A stretch of 32,029 nt of DNA from Candidatus Limosilactobacillus excrementigallinarum (GTDB lineage: Bacteria; Bacillota; Bacilli; Lactobacillales; Lactobacillaceae). The notes below the pieces were generated by a model. It was not told the DNA's origin, searched no databases, and saw only the letters and a list, made by a program, of their open reading frames with translations. Numbering within the stretch: position 1 is the first letter of the stretch; each line of letters starts with the position of its first letter. This document shows, piece by piece, positions 1-6,442 of this stretch. Location of the stretch: contig DWZS01000079.1 in NCBI GenBank assembly GCA_019117445.1, positions 1 to 32,029 of the forward strand, given 5' to 3'. The position numbers and the translations under genes are program-made.

Positions 1-204
1 AATTTGAATTTGGTAAGTTGTCGAAGCGATAACTCATTGCCGCCGTGACAACGATAATTAATATACCAGTGACCCTAGTTAATTGTCAACAAAACTTCGT
101 AAACTTTTTCAACTTTTTTCTAAAGCTGTACGATCCTCTCTTAACAGTTTTAGAAGTTCGATTTATCCGTTTCATCTGACAATCACTCTTTGGGTTTATC
201 CGGA
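1..204. other. Intergenic or flanking sequence without a recognised gene
   Basis: This stretch lies downstream of the YkuJ-like gene. I see no open frame with a ribosome site and no clear intrinsic terminator. A six-base inverted repeat (GTTGTC at 17-22 and GACAAC at 47-52) is present but too widely spaced to call. Confidence 0.4.
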
Positions 205-453
205 TTAAAACGAATGTCTAAAATCATACAAGCAGTCATAAATTTCGATCGCCGCTAAATCAATATTATCAAATACTAACTGGCTCTCTTGTCGGTAGTG
301 ATTCACAATAAATTCTCCATTAATTTGATCGTAAATCACTTTACAAACTGGGACTCCATATTGCTGAAACTCCCTCACCTGACGATCACCAGATTGGTCC
401 ATTGACATCGCATCCAGCCGACTGATGATCTTTTGTAAATTTGAATGAAGCAC
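205..453 (-). CDS. ykuJ: YkuJ family protein (DUF1797), function unknown
   Basis: An 82-residue protein of the size and pattern of Bacillus YkuJ: an N-terminal helix, a central strand with Gly-Val-Pro-Val-Cys-Lys-Val, and the characteristic Phe-Asp-Asn-Ile-Asp followed by Ile-Glu-Ile-Tyr near the C terminus. The start is GTG at 453, chosen because AGGAGG sits ten bases upstream. The gene begins 39 bases after the flippase stop, but an intrinsic terminator (480-500) lies between them, so expression depends on read-through or a promoter inside the upstream gene. The family has no established biochemical role. The family call is from recognised sequence pattern; the symbol follows B. subtilis usage. 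Confidence 0.75.
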   Translation of the reverse strand: MLHSNLQKIISRLDAMSMDQSGDRQVREFQQYGVPVCKVIYDQINGEFIVNHYRQESQLVFDNIDLAAIEIYDCLYDFRHSF

Positions 454-470
454 TTCGACCTACCCTCCTA

Positions 471-500
471 AAATAAAAAGAGCTTAGTTTCCCTAAACTC
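471..500 (-). terminator. Intrinsic terminator at end of the glycolipid operon
   Basis: On the minus strand GAGTTTAG, a five-base loop and CTAAGCTC form an eight-pair stem (one G-T wobble) followed by TTTTTATTT. The stop codon of the flippase gene lies in the stem. The T-tract runs straight into the ribosome site of the YkuJ-like gene. Confidence 0.7.
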
Positions 501-1518
501 CCATACTATTTTTAACTTTATCTGGTTTAACCATTAATGCAAACATCCCAGCAAACATTCCAAAGTAATAAGTTAGAATCCGCCAGAGCAGCATTGCTAA
601 AACCAATTTACTATGTGAAGTCGTAAAGCTAGTAAATAGAACTGCAAAGCTATACTCTGCGCCGCCTGTTCCACCCGGAATCGGAAATAGCGAAATAATC
701 ATAAAGATTAACGTATGCAAGCTCATCGCCATAATCAAACTGACACCATGGACATTTAATGCTAAGAGAATGAAGTAGGGAATAATATAGTAAGCCATTA
801 ATTGCAAAATCGTGACTACTGCCACTTTGGCTAATTTTCCATACTCCGACTTCATTTTAATGCTCTCTTGATAAAAAGAATCTACCTTTTCATTCAATGA
901 ATCCTTGATTTCTTGGTAGCGTTGTTCCTTAACAAACCACCGCACTGGCTTAATTACGACATTCATGAGACGCTTCGTAAAGTTATACCAGTACATCACC
1001 ATCAGTAACGCCACAATCACACTTAAGTGAATGACAAAACCAAAGATCACTAACAATGAAAGGACGTGAAGTTTCTCTTCAATATAGTGAAAACCAATCA
1101 AGAGGCTAATAATAAAGTTAACCACAATCATTGATTGAAAAACCACAAATTTCATTAATAATACAGAGCTAGCGATTCCCCCGTCAACTCCAGACTGGAG
1201 CATTGCAACCAATTGAGCCGGTTGCCCACCCGTTGAAAATGGAGTAATTCCATTAAATAGTTGCTCAATTAACGGTAACCGTAAGGCATCTTTCCACGTA
1301 AAGTGAGGATAGCGGTTTGCCATAAAGATTTTGACCGTAACCCCCTCAAAAACTAAATACAAACATATGCATAGTAGAGCAACCATAAACCATCCCCAAT
1401 TCATGGTTGCTAAATCAGCGCTAATCTCTTGTAAATTAGTATCCCTTAGTGAATACGCAAATATGCCAATTCCTAACAACAGCATCGTTGTTAGCACTAA
1501 CCAATTCTTTCGCGACAT
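493..1518 (-). CDS. Lysylphosphatidylglycerol synthase TM-region / YbhN-like flippase family membrane protein
   Basis: A 341-residue integral membrane protein. The start is ATG at 1518, preceded by AAGGAG and one base after the stop of the upstream glycosyltransferase; the frame is open further upstream, but only inside that gene. It opens with a hydrophobic helix after Met-Ser-Arg-Lys, then has about seven or eight membrane spans. The signature Gly-Gly-Thr-Gly-Gly-Ala-Glu with preceding Pro-Ile-Pro, about 80 residues from the end, is typical of the TM half of MprF (pfam03706 family). There is no C-terminal aminoacyl-transferase domain, so it is not a lysyl-PG synthase. Tight linkage to two GT4 enzymes suggests it moves or organises a glycolipid. 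That role is inferred. Confidence 0.8.
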   Translation of the reverse strand: MSRKNWLVLTTMLLLGIGIFAYSLRDTNLQEISADLATMNWGWFMVALLCICLYLVFEGVTVKIFMANRYPHFTWKDALRLPLIEQLFNGITPFSTGGQPAQLVAMLQSGVDGGIASSVLLMKFVVFQSMIVVNFIISLLIGFHYIEEKLHVLSLLVIFGFVIHLSVIVALLMVMYWYNFTKRLMNVVIKPVRWFVKEQRYQEIKDSLNEKVDSFYQESIKMKSEYGKLAKVAVVTILQLMAYYIIPYFILLALNVHGVSLIMAMSLHTLIFMIISLFPIPGGTGGAEYSFAVLFTSFTTSHSKLVLAMLLWRILTYYFGMFAGMFALMVKPDKVKNSMGV

Positions 1519-1519
1519 A

Positions 1520-2542
1520 TTACTTCTCCTTCGCTTGACTGGTATAGAACCGATACCAAATCTTAGCCAGATGATCTTTTGAGTACCGTTGTGCAGCCTG
1601 CTGTGCTTTATCACGCAACCCTTTCAATTCATCTGGATCATTACTCAAACGAGTTAGCTTACGTTGCATATCGTTAACATCCACCGCTGGTTCATAGTAT
1701 CCTTCAATAATTGAATGGTAAAGAGAAAGATCACGTAGCATCACTGGCGTACCACAAGAAAAAGCTTCTAAAACCGACATCGGAAATAATTCATTATAAG
1801 ATGGCAGCAAAAAAAGGTCCGCTGCATTATTAAGTTCAGCAATTTCTTGTCGACTCACAATTCCCGGAAACCAGAGGTTTGCAGGCGGATCATCAACCAC
1901 CCGCTTTAGCTCCTTATACCCATCCGTCATGGCACCAAAAGAAAAGCCACCAGCCCAAATAAATTGAATGTCTGGGTTCTGACGAGCAAGCTGAATAAAG
2001 TCAGGAACGCCTTTCCGTTCCTGAACTTGACCACTCCCTAGTACCACAAATTTGTCTAGCGGAATTTTAAACTTGGCCCGTAACTGCTGACGCTGATCAT
2101 CACTAACCGGATAAAATTCTTTTGCATCGACAAAATTAGGAATATACGAAATCTTCTCCTCTGGGATTCCGTAAGCTACTAACTTAGGAATAAACGACGG
2201 GTTGACGACCACCAGATGATCCATCCGCTTATAAAAGGCAATTACATAATGATAAAAGATCCCCCGAAATGGTTGTGGGATCTTCAAACTTCCTTCTAAC
2301 GTTTCTGGCAAAAAATGGACATAACCAATTTTACGACCACGTTTTTTTGAAAAAGTTGAGAAATAAAAAGGTAAATCAATCGTGTGGTAGTGACTAATAT
2401 CACTAGCCCGCCACTTATTAATTTCAATATCAAACTCTTTACTAAACCGTTGCCGAAGCATCTTGACCAGTTCTAAATAAGCGCTACCCACTCCCTGGCC
2501 TTTCACCTTATCAGCCGACGAATACATTGTAATCTTTAACAT
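1520..2542 (-). CDS. GT4 glycosyltransferase, LafB/CpoA/BgsA-type (second sugar on diacylglycerol glycolipid)
   Basis: A 340-residue GT-B enzyme of family GT4. It has a Gly-rich N-terminal loop (Gly-Gln-Gly-Val-Gly-Ser at about 15-20) and the C-terminal nucleotide-sugar motif E-x7-E at Glu251 and Glu259. In related Firmicutes this enzyme adds the second hexose to monoglucosyl-diacylglycerol, giving the membrane anchor of lipoteichoic acid. The ATG overlaps the upstream stop (TAATG) with AAGGAG just before it, so it is translationally coupled to the first glycosyltransferase and followed after one base by the flippase-like gene. It probably acts at the inner membrane face. The family is well supported; the exact donor sugar cannot be read from sequence. 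Confidence 0.8.
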   Translation of the reverse strand: MLKITMYSSADKVKGQGVGSAYLELVKMLRQRFSKEFDIEINKWRASDISHYHTIDLPFYFSTFSKKRGRKIGYVHFLPETLEGSLKIPQPFRGIFYHYVIAFYKRMDHLVVVNPSFIPKLVAYGIPEEKISYIPNFVDAKEFYPVSDDQRQQLRAKFKIPLDKFVVLGSGQVQERKGVPDFIQLARQNPDIQFIWAGGFSFGAMTDGYKELKRVVDDPPANLWFPGIVSRQEIAELNNAADLFLLPSYNELFPMSVLEAFSCGTPVMLRDLSLYHSIIEGYYEPAVDVNDMQRKLTRLSNDPDELKGLRDKAQQAAQRYSKDHLAKIWYRFYTSQAKEK

Positions 2543-3756
2543 TAGAGTCTCCTTGAACGATGAAACAAGTGTCGACGCTGCTGTTGTTTAAGGGCATTCT
2601 CTTGGTCTAAACGATTTTGACATTCTTCATAAAAATCAAGGACTCGCTTAGCAAACACCGCTGCCGAAATATCATGCAATTTTTGTTGACGTTTAGTAGC
2701 GGCTTCTGCACGGGGCGGATTCTTCAAATAATTCAAAACTCCATTGACCAGTTCAGCCCTTCGCTGAAAACTAATACCAATTCCCGGATCATCAATTAAT
2801 TGATCAGTATACTCACTCCGGCGAACCACAATCGGTAAATCGGAGGCGAGTGCTTCATCATAGGTCAACCCTTGAGATTCAGAATCAGATGCCGAAACAA
2901 AAACATCCGCCATTTGATAATAATGGTGAACTTGATCATTATTGACCTGGCCAGCGAAGGTGACGTGGCCACCCAAATTCATCTCGCGAACTTGACGTTC
3001 TAACGAGGAACGCGCCGGACCATCACCAACAATCAGTAACTGCGTCGCTGGCTCTTGAGCAACAATATCAGGCATGGAATTAATCAGCTCTTGAATATTC
3101 TTTTCAAAAGCAAGACGACTCAGTGAAAGCATCACTGGAGTATCGACTTTAAACCCATACTTTTGGCGAATTGCGGCTTTCTGCTCGTCGGTATCACGAA
3201 GCTTATACACGCGCAAATTAACTCCCGTCGGAATAATCCGAATTGGTGACTCGACATGATAGCTTTCAAGCGTATCCAAAACCCGTTCACTCGGAGCGAT
3301 AATTCCAGACATATTCTTGAGATATAAATGCGCTAAACGGGCCACATCCTTCGGCTTTAGAATGCGCCCATTGGCAATATAGTGGAGATAATCCTGATAC
3401 ATTGTGTGGTAAGTATGCAGGCAAGGAATTCCCATCTCCTTGGCAACCATCTTTCCCATTACCCCTAGTGAAAACTCGGTCTGATTATGGATAATATCTA
3501 ATTGAAGTTTACGAGCAATTCGGAGGGCTTTAAACCAGCCGCTAAACGCAATTCGCCGATCCTTAAACGAAACGAACGGGACACTGGCAAAGCGGTAAAT
3601 CCCATCTTCGGGACTATCCGTTACCCGCGGATCCGAAGATGTAAAAATGTAAACGTGGTGGCCCTGCGCAATTAACTCATCTCGTAAGGTCTTAATGGAT
3701 GTCGCCACGCCGCTTACTTGTGGAAAATATGTATCTGTAAACAGTCCGATATTCAA
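2542..3756 (-). CDS. GT4 glycosyltransferase, LafA/BgsB-type 1,2-diacylglycerol 3-glucosyltransferase
   Basis: A 404-residue GT4 enzyme. The start is TTG at 3756: AAGGAG lies eight bases upstream and the protein then begins Met-Asn-Ile-Gly-Leu-Phe-Thr-Asp-Thr-Tyr-Phe-Pro-Gln, the usual N terminus of diglucosyl-diacylglycerol synthases. The frame extends upstream to an ATG at 3798, but that start has no ribosome site. The family motif Val-Ser-Gly-Val-Ala-Thr-Ser-Ile follows, and E-x7-E is at about Glu293 and Glu301. It probably makes monoglucosyl-diacylglycerol, the first step of the glycolipid anchor. It is first in the operon, 52 bases after a strong promoter -10 box. The enzyme class is secure; the sugar is inferred from orthologue context. 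Confidence 0.83.
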   Translation of the reverse strand: MNIGLFTDTYFPQVSGVATSIKTLRDELIAQGHHVYIFTSSDPRVTDSPEDGIYRFASVPFVSFKDRRIAFSGWFKALRIARKLQLDIIHNQTEFSLGVMGKMVAKEMGIPCLHTYHTMYQDYLHYIANGRILKPKDVARLAHLYLKNMSGIIAPSERVLDTLESYHVESPIRIIPTGVNLRVYKLRDTDEQKAAIRQKYGFKVDTPVMLSLSRLAFEKNIQELINSMPDIVAQEPATQLLIVGDGPARSSLERQVREMNLGGHVTFAGQVNNDQVHHYYQMADVFVSASDSESQGLTYDEALASDLPIVVRRSEYTDQLIDDPGIGISFQRRAELVNGVLNYLKNPPRAEAATKRQQKLHDISAAVFAKRVLDFYEECQNRLDQENALKQQQRRHLFHRSRRL

Positions 3757-3807
3757 ACGAAATTCTCCTTTTTCAGCGTTTTTAACTCTTAATAACACAT
3801 TCTAATC

Positions 3808-3836
3808 ATTTTAAACTTTCTCTGCTTTTGTCGCAA
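3808..3836 (-). promoter_or_regulatory. Promoter of the glycolipid glycosyltransferase operon
   Basis: On the minus strand TTGCGA (3836-3831), a 17-base spacer and TAAAAT (3813-3808) fit a vegetative sigma promoter. It lies immediately after the ptsI terminator and before the TTG-started glycosyltransferase. Confidence 0.6.
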
Positions 3837-3839
3837 GTC

Positions 3840-3879
3840 AAAACCCGCACCAGCGAAATCATGAATCACTGATGCGGGT
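3840..3879 (-). terminator. Intrinsic terminator of ptsHI
   Basis: ACCCGCATCAG and CTGGTGCGGGT (minus strand) form an eleven-pair stem with one wobble, followed by TTTTG. The loop contains ATTCATGATTTCG, a core shared with the stem-loop element after the amidase gene (see the finding on the repeated bipartite element). Confidence 0.7.
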
Positions 3880-3884
3880 CTCAA

Positions 3885-5615
3885 TTAATTTTGTTCTGCT
3901 TGATAAAGTTCTGGTAAAGAGTGTTTGATTAACTGTTCGACTTCGTCTGCATTCTCTAAAGCGAGTGCTTGATGCAATAATGGTTGCAATTGTCGAACCG
4001 ACAAACCACTAATAAGGTGCCTTAACGGTAAAATGTGATCACTAGGGACCGAAAATTCATCCAATCCCATGGCCAAAAGTAATGGTTCCGCAACATGAAG
4101 GGCCGCCATATTGCCACAAAGGCTTACCCACTTTCCTTCATTATGTGCCTGACGAATAACGTGCAAGACGGAACGGAGCATTGCTGGATGCAACGTCTGC
4201 AACAGCGGTGCCACTTGCCCATTGGTACGATCAACCGCAAATAAATACTGGGCGAGATCATTTGAACCAATGCTAAAGAAGTCCGCATGCTGAGCAAATT
4301 GATCAATCATTGTCACGGCTGCTGGCGTTTCAACCATCATCCCGACTTGAACATTATCAGGAATCTTAATTCCCTCATCAGTAAGCTTTTGCCGTTCTTC
4401 ATCAACAATCTGCCGGGATTGGCGAAATTCCGCTAATGTCGTTACCATTGGAAACATAATCGCGATTTTGCCATAGGTGGCTGCCCGTAGTAACGCGCGG
4501 ATTTGTGGTCGCAGTAACTCCTGATGAGCTAATCCGAGCCGTAAGCCTCGCAATCCTAGCGCCGGGTTACTACCATCATCATAACTCGCGTCCTGAACTA
4601 ATTTATCACTACCAATATCAAGTGTCCGAACTACAATTAACCGTTCCGGCATGGCAGTAGCAACCTGCTTATAAATCGCAAATTGGGCATCCTCACTGGT
4701 AAACCGGGCGTCCTCCATCAGCATAAATTCCGTCCGGAATAAACCAACCCCCTCAGCACCACTATGTGTAATGGAATTAATTTCGTCTGGCAAGGACATA
4801 TTCGCAGCAATCCGAATCCGCTGCCCATCAGTACTGCGCGTTTCCTGATGCTTCAACTTACCAAGTGCACTGTTCTCCCGTGCATACTGACCGGCCATTT
4901 TTTGATATTGATCAATCTCCTGGGGCGAAGGCTGCAAAATAACTTTTCCGTGAATACCGTCCACAATCGCCACCATGTCATCATGAGCATATTTGGTCAC
5001 CCCATGGGTTGCTACAACACTGGGAATCGCTAGCTCTTCGGATAACAAAGAGAAATGTGATGTTGCACCACCTTCATCCGTTACCAAAGCGGCTACTAAT
5101 TGACGATCTAGGCGGACGACTTGAGTTGGACTAATTGAATGGGCTATTACAACCGCCCGGTGGTCTAAATTCGCAACGTCTGGAATTGGTTCTTGTAACA
5201 AGTGGCTCAAAAGACGTTGGCCAAGGTCATGAACGACCCCCACCCAAAAAGGGCTGCTGACTGCAATTGTAGATAGTTTTTGCAATCGATCTACCAACTG
5301 TTCCACTGTCCACTCAGCGGTCCAGTGGTTTTCAATCAGCATATCCATCGCCAGTTGGCGGACAGCTGGATCATTTATGACAGTCTGGAGCGTCCGAATG
5401 GTCATAATTGGTCGACCAAACTCTGCTTCCGCCTGATCACCAATTTGTCGCAAACCATGGTTAATTAAAGAAAAAGAATCACGAAGCCGCTGTGCTTCAT
5501 GATTCTCATCATCCGCGACCTTATTAGGTGCGGCCAGACTGGATGCCCCCATGACATAGACCGGTGCGATGGTAATCCCGCCACCGGCAGCAATGCCGTT
5601 GAGTGTGTGGGACAT
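3885..5615 (-). CDS. ptsI: Phosphoenolpyruvate-protein phosphotransferase (PTS Enzyme I), divergent
   Basis: A 576-residue Enzyme I that takes phosphate from PEP and passes it to HPr in the cytoplasm. The swivelling domain has Gly-Gly-Ala-Thr-Ser-His with His187 as the phosphorylated residue. The PEP-binding barrel shows Leu-Phe-Arg-Thr-Glu-Phe, Val-Arg-Thr-Leu-Asp-Ile-Gly-Ser-Asp-Lys and Gly-Ser-Asn-Asp-Leu, and the Cys of Leu-Cys-Gly-Asn-Met-Ala near the end. Length is normal. Several near-invariant positions differ from the familiar family pattern: Ser in place of the second Gly before Asp-Lys, Asn in place of Glu after Cys-Gly, and Ser in place of Glu before Asn-Pro-Ala-Leu-Gly. It starts two bases after the ptsH stop, so the two genes form one operon. 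No PTS permease is nearby. Confidence 0.92.
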   Translation of the reverse strand: MSHTLNGIAAGGGITIAPVYVMGASSLAAPNKVADDENHEAQRLRDSFSLINHGLRQIGDQAEAEFGRPIMTIRTLQTVINDPAVRQLAMDMLIENHWTAEWTVEQLVDRLQKLSTIAVSSPFWVGVVHDLGQRLLSHLLQEPIPDVANLDHRAVVIAHSISPTQVVRLDRQLVAALVTDEGGATSHFSLLSEELAIPSVVATHGVTKYAHDDMVAIVDGIHGKVILQPSPQEIDQYQKMAGQYARENSALGKLKHQETRSTDGQRIRIAANMSLPDEINSITHSGAEGVGLFRTEFMLMEDARFTSEDAQFAIYKQVATAMPERLIVVRTLDIGSDKLVQDASYDDGSNPALGLRGLRLGLAHQELLRPQIRALLRAATYGKIAIMFPMVTTLAEFRQSRQIVDEERQKLTDEGIKIPDNVQVGMMVETPAAVTMIDQFAQHADFFSIGSNDLAQYLFAVDRTNGQVAPLLQTLHPAMLRSVLHVIRQAHNEGKWVSLCGNMAALHVAEPLLLAMGLDEFSVPSDHILPLRHLISGLSVRQLQPLLHQALALENADEVEQLIKHSLPELYQAEQN

Positions 5616-5617
5616 GA

Positions 5618-5884
5618 TTAGTCAGCCAGTCCTTCCTTCTTCATTGTGTCTTCGATTGCTGCAATGGCGTCTTTTTCGTCGTCACCTTCAGCAGAAATCG
5701 TTACTTCAGCGTTTTGACCAACACCAAGTGACATTACACCCATGATGGACTTCAAGTTAACGCTCTTACCGTTGTAAGTTAAGGTAATGTCTGAAGTAAA
5801 CTTTGAAGCAGTTTGGACTAAAATCGTTGCAGGACGTGCGTGGATTCCAGTTTCAGCAGTAATAGTAAAATCACGTTTTTCCAT
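5618..5884 (-). CDS. ptsH: Phosphocarrier protein HPr
   Basis: An 88-residue HPr. The start is ATG at 5884 (Met-Glu-Lys-Arg), ten bases after AAGGAG; an upstream in-frame ATG at 5893 is almost on top of the ribosome site and is rejected. His15 in Gly-Ile-His-Ala-Arg-Pro is the PEP-dependent phosphorylation site. Ser46 in Asn-Leu-Lys-Ser-Ile-Met-Gly is the HPr-kinase site that in Firmicutes makes P-Ser-HPr, the partner of CcpA. Both are intact, so catabolite signalling is probably functional even though Enzyme I is divergent. Confidence 0.95.
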   Translation of the reverse strand: MEKRDFTITAETGIHARPATILVQTASKFTSDITLTYNGKSVNLKSIMGVMSLGVGQNAEVTISAEGDDEKDAIAAIEDTMKKEGLAD

Positions 5885-5946
5885 TATAATCATTCTCCTT
5901 AGAACAATAATAGTTAAGCAGCACGTTTTGCGCTTTACTTTGTTTT

Positions 5947-5975
5947 ATTATAGCGATTGTAAGCGGTAAATACAA
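5947..5975 (-). promoter_or_regulatory. ptsHI promoter with overlapping cre-like sequence
   Basis: On the minus strand TTGTAT (5975-5970), a 17-base spacer and TATAAT (5952-5947) make a near-consensus promoter. The spacer on the plus strand reads TGTAAGCGGTAAAT (5958-5971), which matches 12 of 14 positions of the CcpA cre consensus. Confidence 0.65.
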
Positions 5976-5984
5976 GCGTAAAAA

Positions 5985-6182
5985 TTACGACTCAGCCCGC
6001 TCACTAATTAGATGATAGTGAATTTCTCCACCATGCTTGGCATCCCCCTCAATTTGGGAACGGTATTGATAACTTTGAAACACATTTTGAAAATCCATGA
6101 ACTGTTCCGGCTTAATGATCAGTTCTTTCACCTTGCCAGCATGCAGTTGATCCAATTGTGCTTGGTAATCAGTTTCTGACAA
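5985..6182 (-). CDS. Small hypothetical protein, 65 residues
   Basis: A short acidic to neutral protein (Met-Ser-Glu-Thr-Asp-Tyr...) that I do not recognise. The start is TTG at 6182, preceded by AAAGGGG at good spacing; no in-frame ATG fits. It has an amphipathic N-terminal half with Leu-Asp-Gln-Leu-His, then a basic and aromatic middle, and no signal peptide or membrane segment. It is separated from ptsH by the ptsHI promoter and is divergent from clpE, so it shares the stress-regulated intergenic region; a TATAAT box lies at 6219-6214 on its strand. Its coding status rests on the ribosome site, the complete frame and the context. Confidence 0.6.
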   Translation of the reverse strand: MSETDYQAQLDQLHAGKVKELIIKPEQFMDFQNVFQSYQYRSQIEGDAKHGGEIHYHLISERAES

Positions 6183-6237
6183 TCCATCATCCCCTTTACG
6201 AGTTATCTACTATATTATACATGATTTTTACGTCAAC

Positions 6238-6264
6238 TTAGCAATCATTCATAAAGAGTGCTAA
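6238..6264. promoter_or_regulatory. CIRCE element (HrcA operator)
   Basis: TTAGCAATC, nine bases, GAGTGCTAA. The established CIRCE consensus is TTAGCACTC-N9-GAGTGCTAA, so 17 of 18 arm positions match. It lies in the divergent gap upstream of clpE and close to the -35 region of the 65-residue gene's putative promoter. Confidence 0.8.
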
Positions 6265-6283
6265 AATTTATTTGGATGCAGAG

Positions 6284-6327
6284 GTGAATAAATGGCGATA
6301 ACGCTTGATCCAACAGCGTTTATTCAC
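6284..6327. repeat. Long inverted repeat in the clpE leader
   Basis: GTGAATAAA (6284-6292) pairs perfectly with TTTATTCAC (6319-6327), and ACGC (6301-6304) with GCGT (6316-6319) inside it. It lies between the CIRCE and the clpE promoter. There is no T-tract, so it is not an intrinsic terminator; it may be another operator or an mRNA structure in a longer clpE transcript. Confidence 0.5.
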
Positions 6328-6351
6328 AATTCACTCAATCAGTGCATTCCC

Positions 6352-6406
6352 TTGATTTCTGAAAAAAAGTAAGTATAATTATAATCAATAGTCAAGAAAG
6401 GTCAAA
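6352..6406 (+). promoter_or_regulatory. clpE promoter with CtsR box
   Basis: TTGATT (6352-6357), a 16-base spacer and TATAAT (6374-6379) form the promoter. Directly downstream, AGTCAAG-AAA-GGTCAAA (6390-6406) matches the CtsR heptad repeat RGTCAAA-NAN-RGTCAAA with one mismatch, placed at or just after the start of transcription. Confidence 0.8.
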
Positions 6407-6442
6407 CTTTTTTGAAATTAATGAAGGAGGTATCTTTCGACA

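Noticed and set aside
1186-1200. Palindrome CTCCAG-A-CTGGAG resembling stem I of the bipartite element
   Set aside because: It lies inside the flippase coding region, has a one-base centre and none of the flanking core sequence; it is probably chance.
493-1614. The longer flippase frame beginning at 1614
   Set aside because: Its first 32 codons lie inside the upstream glycosyltransferase gene; the ATG at 1518 has a proper AAGGAG site and a typical membrane-protein N terminus.
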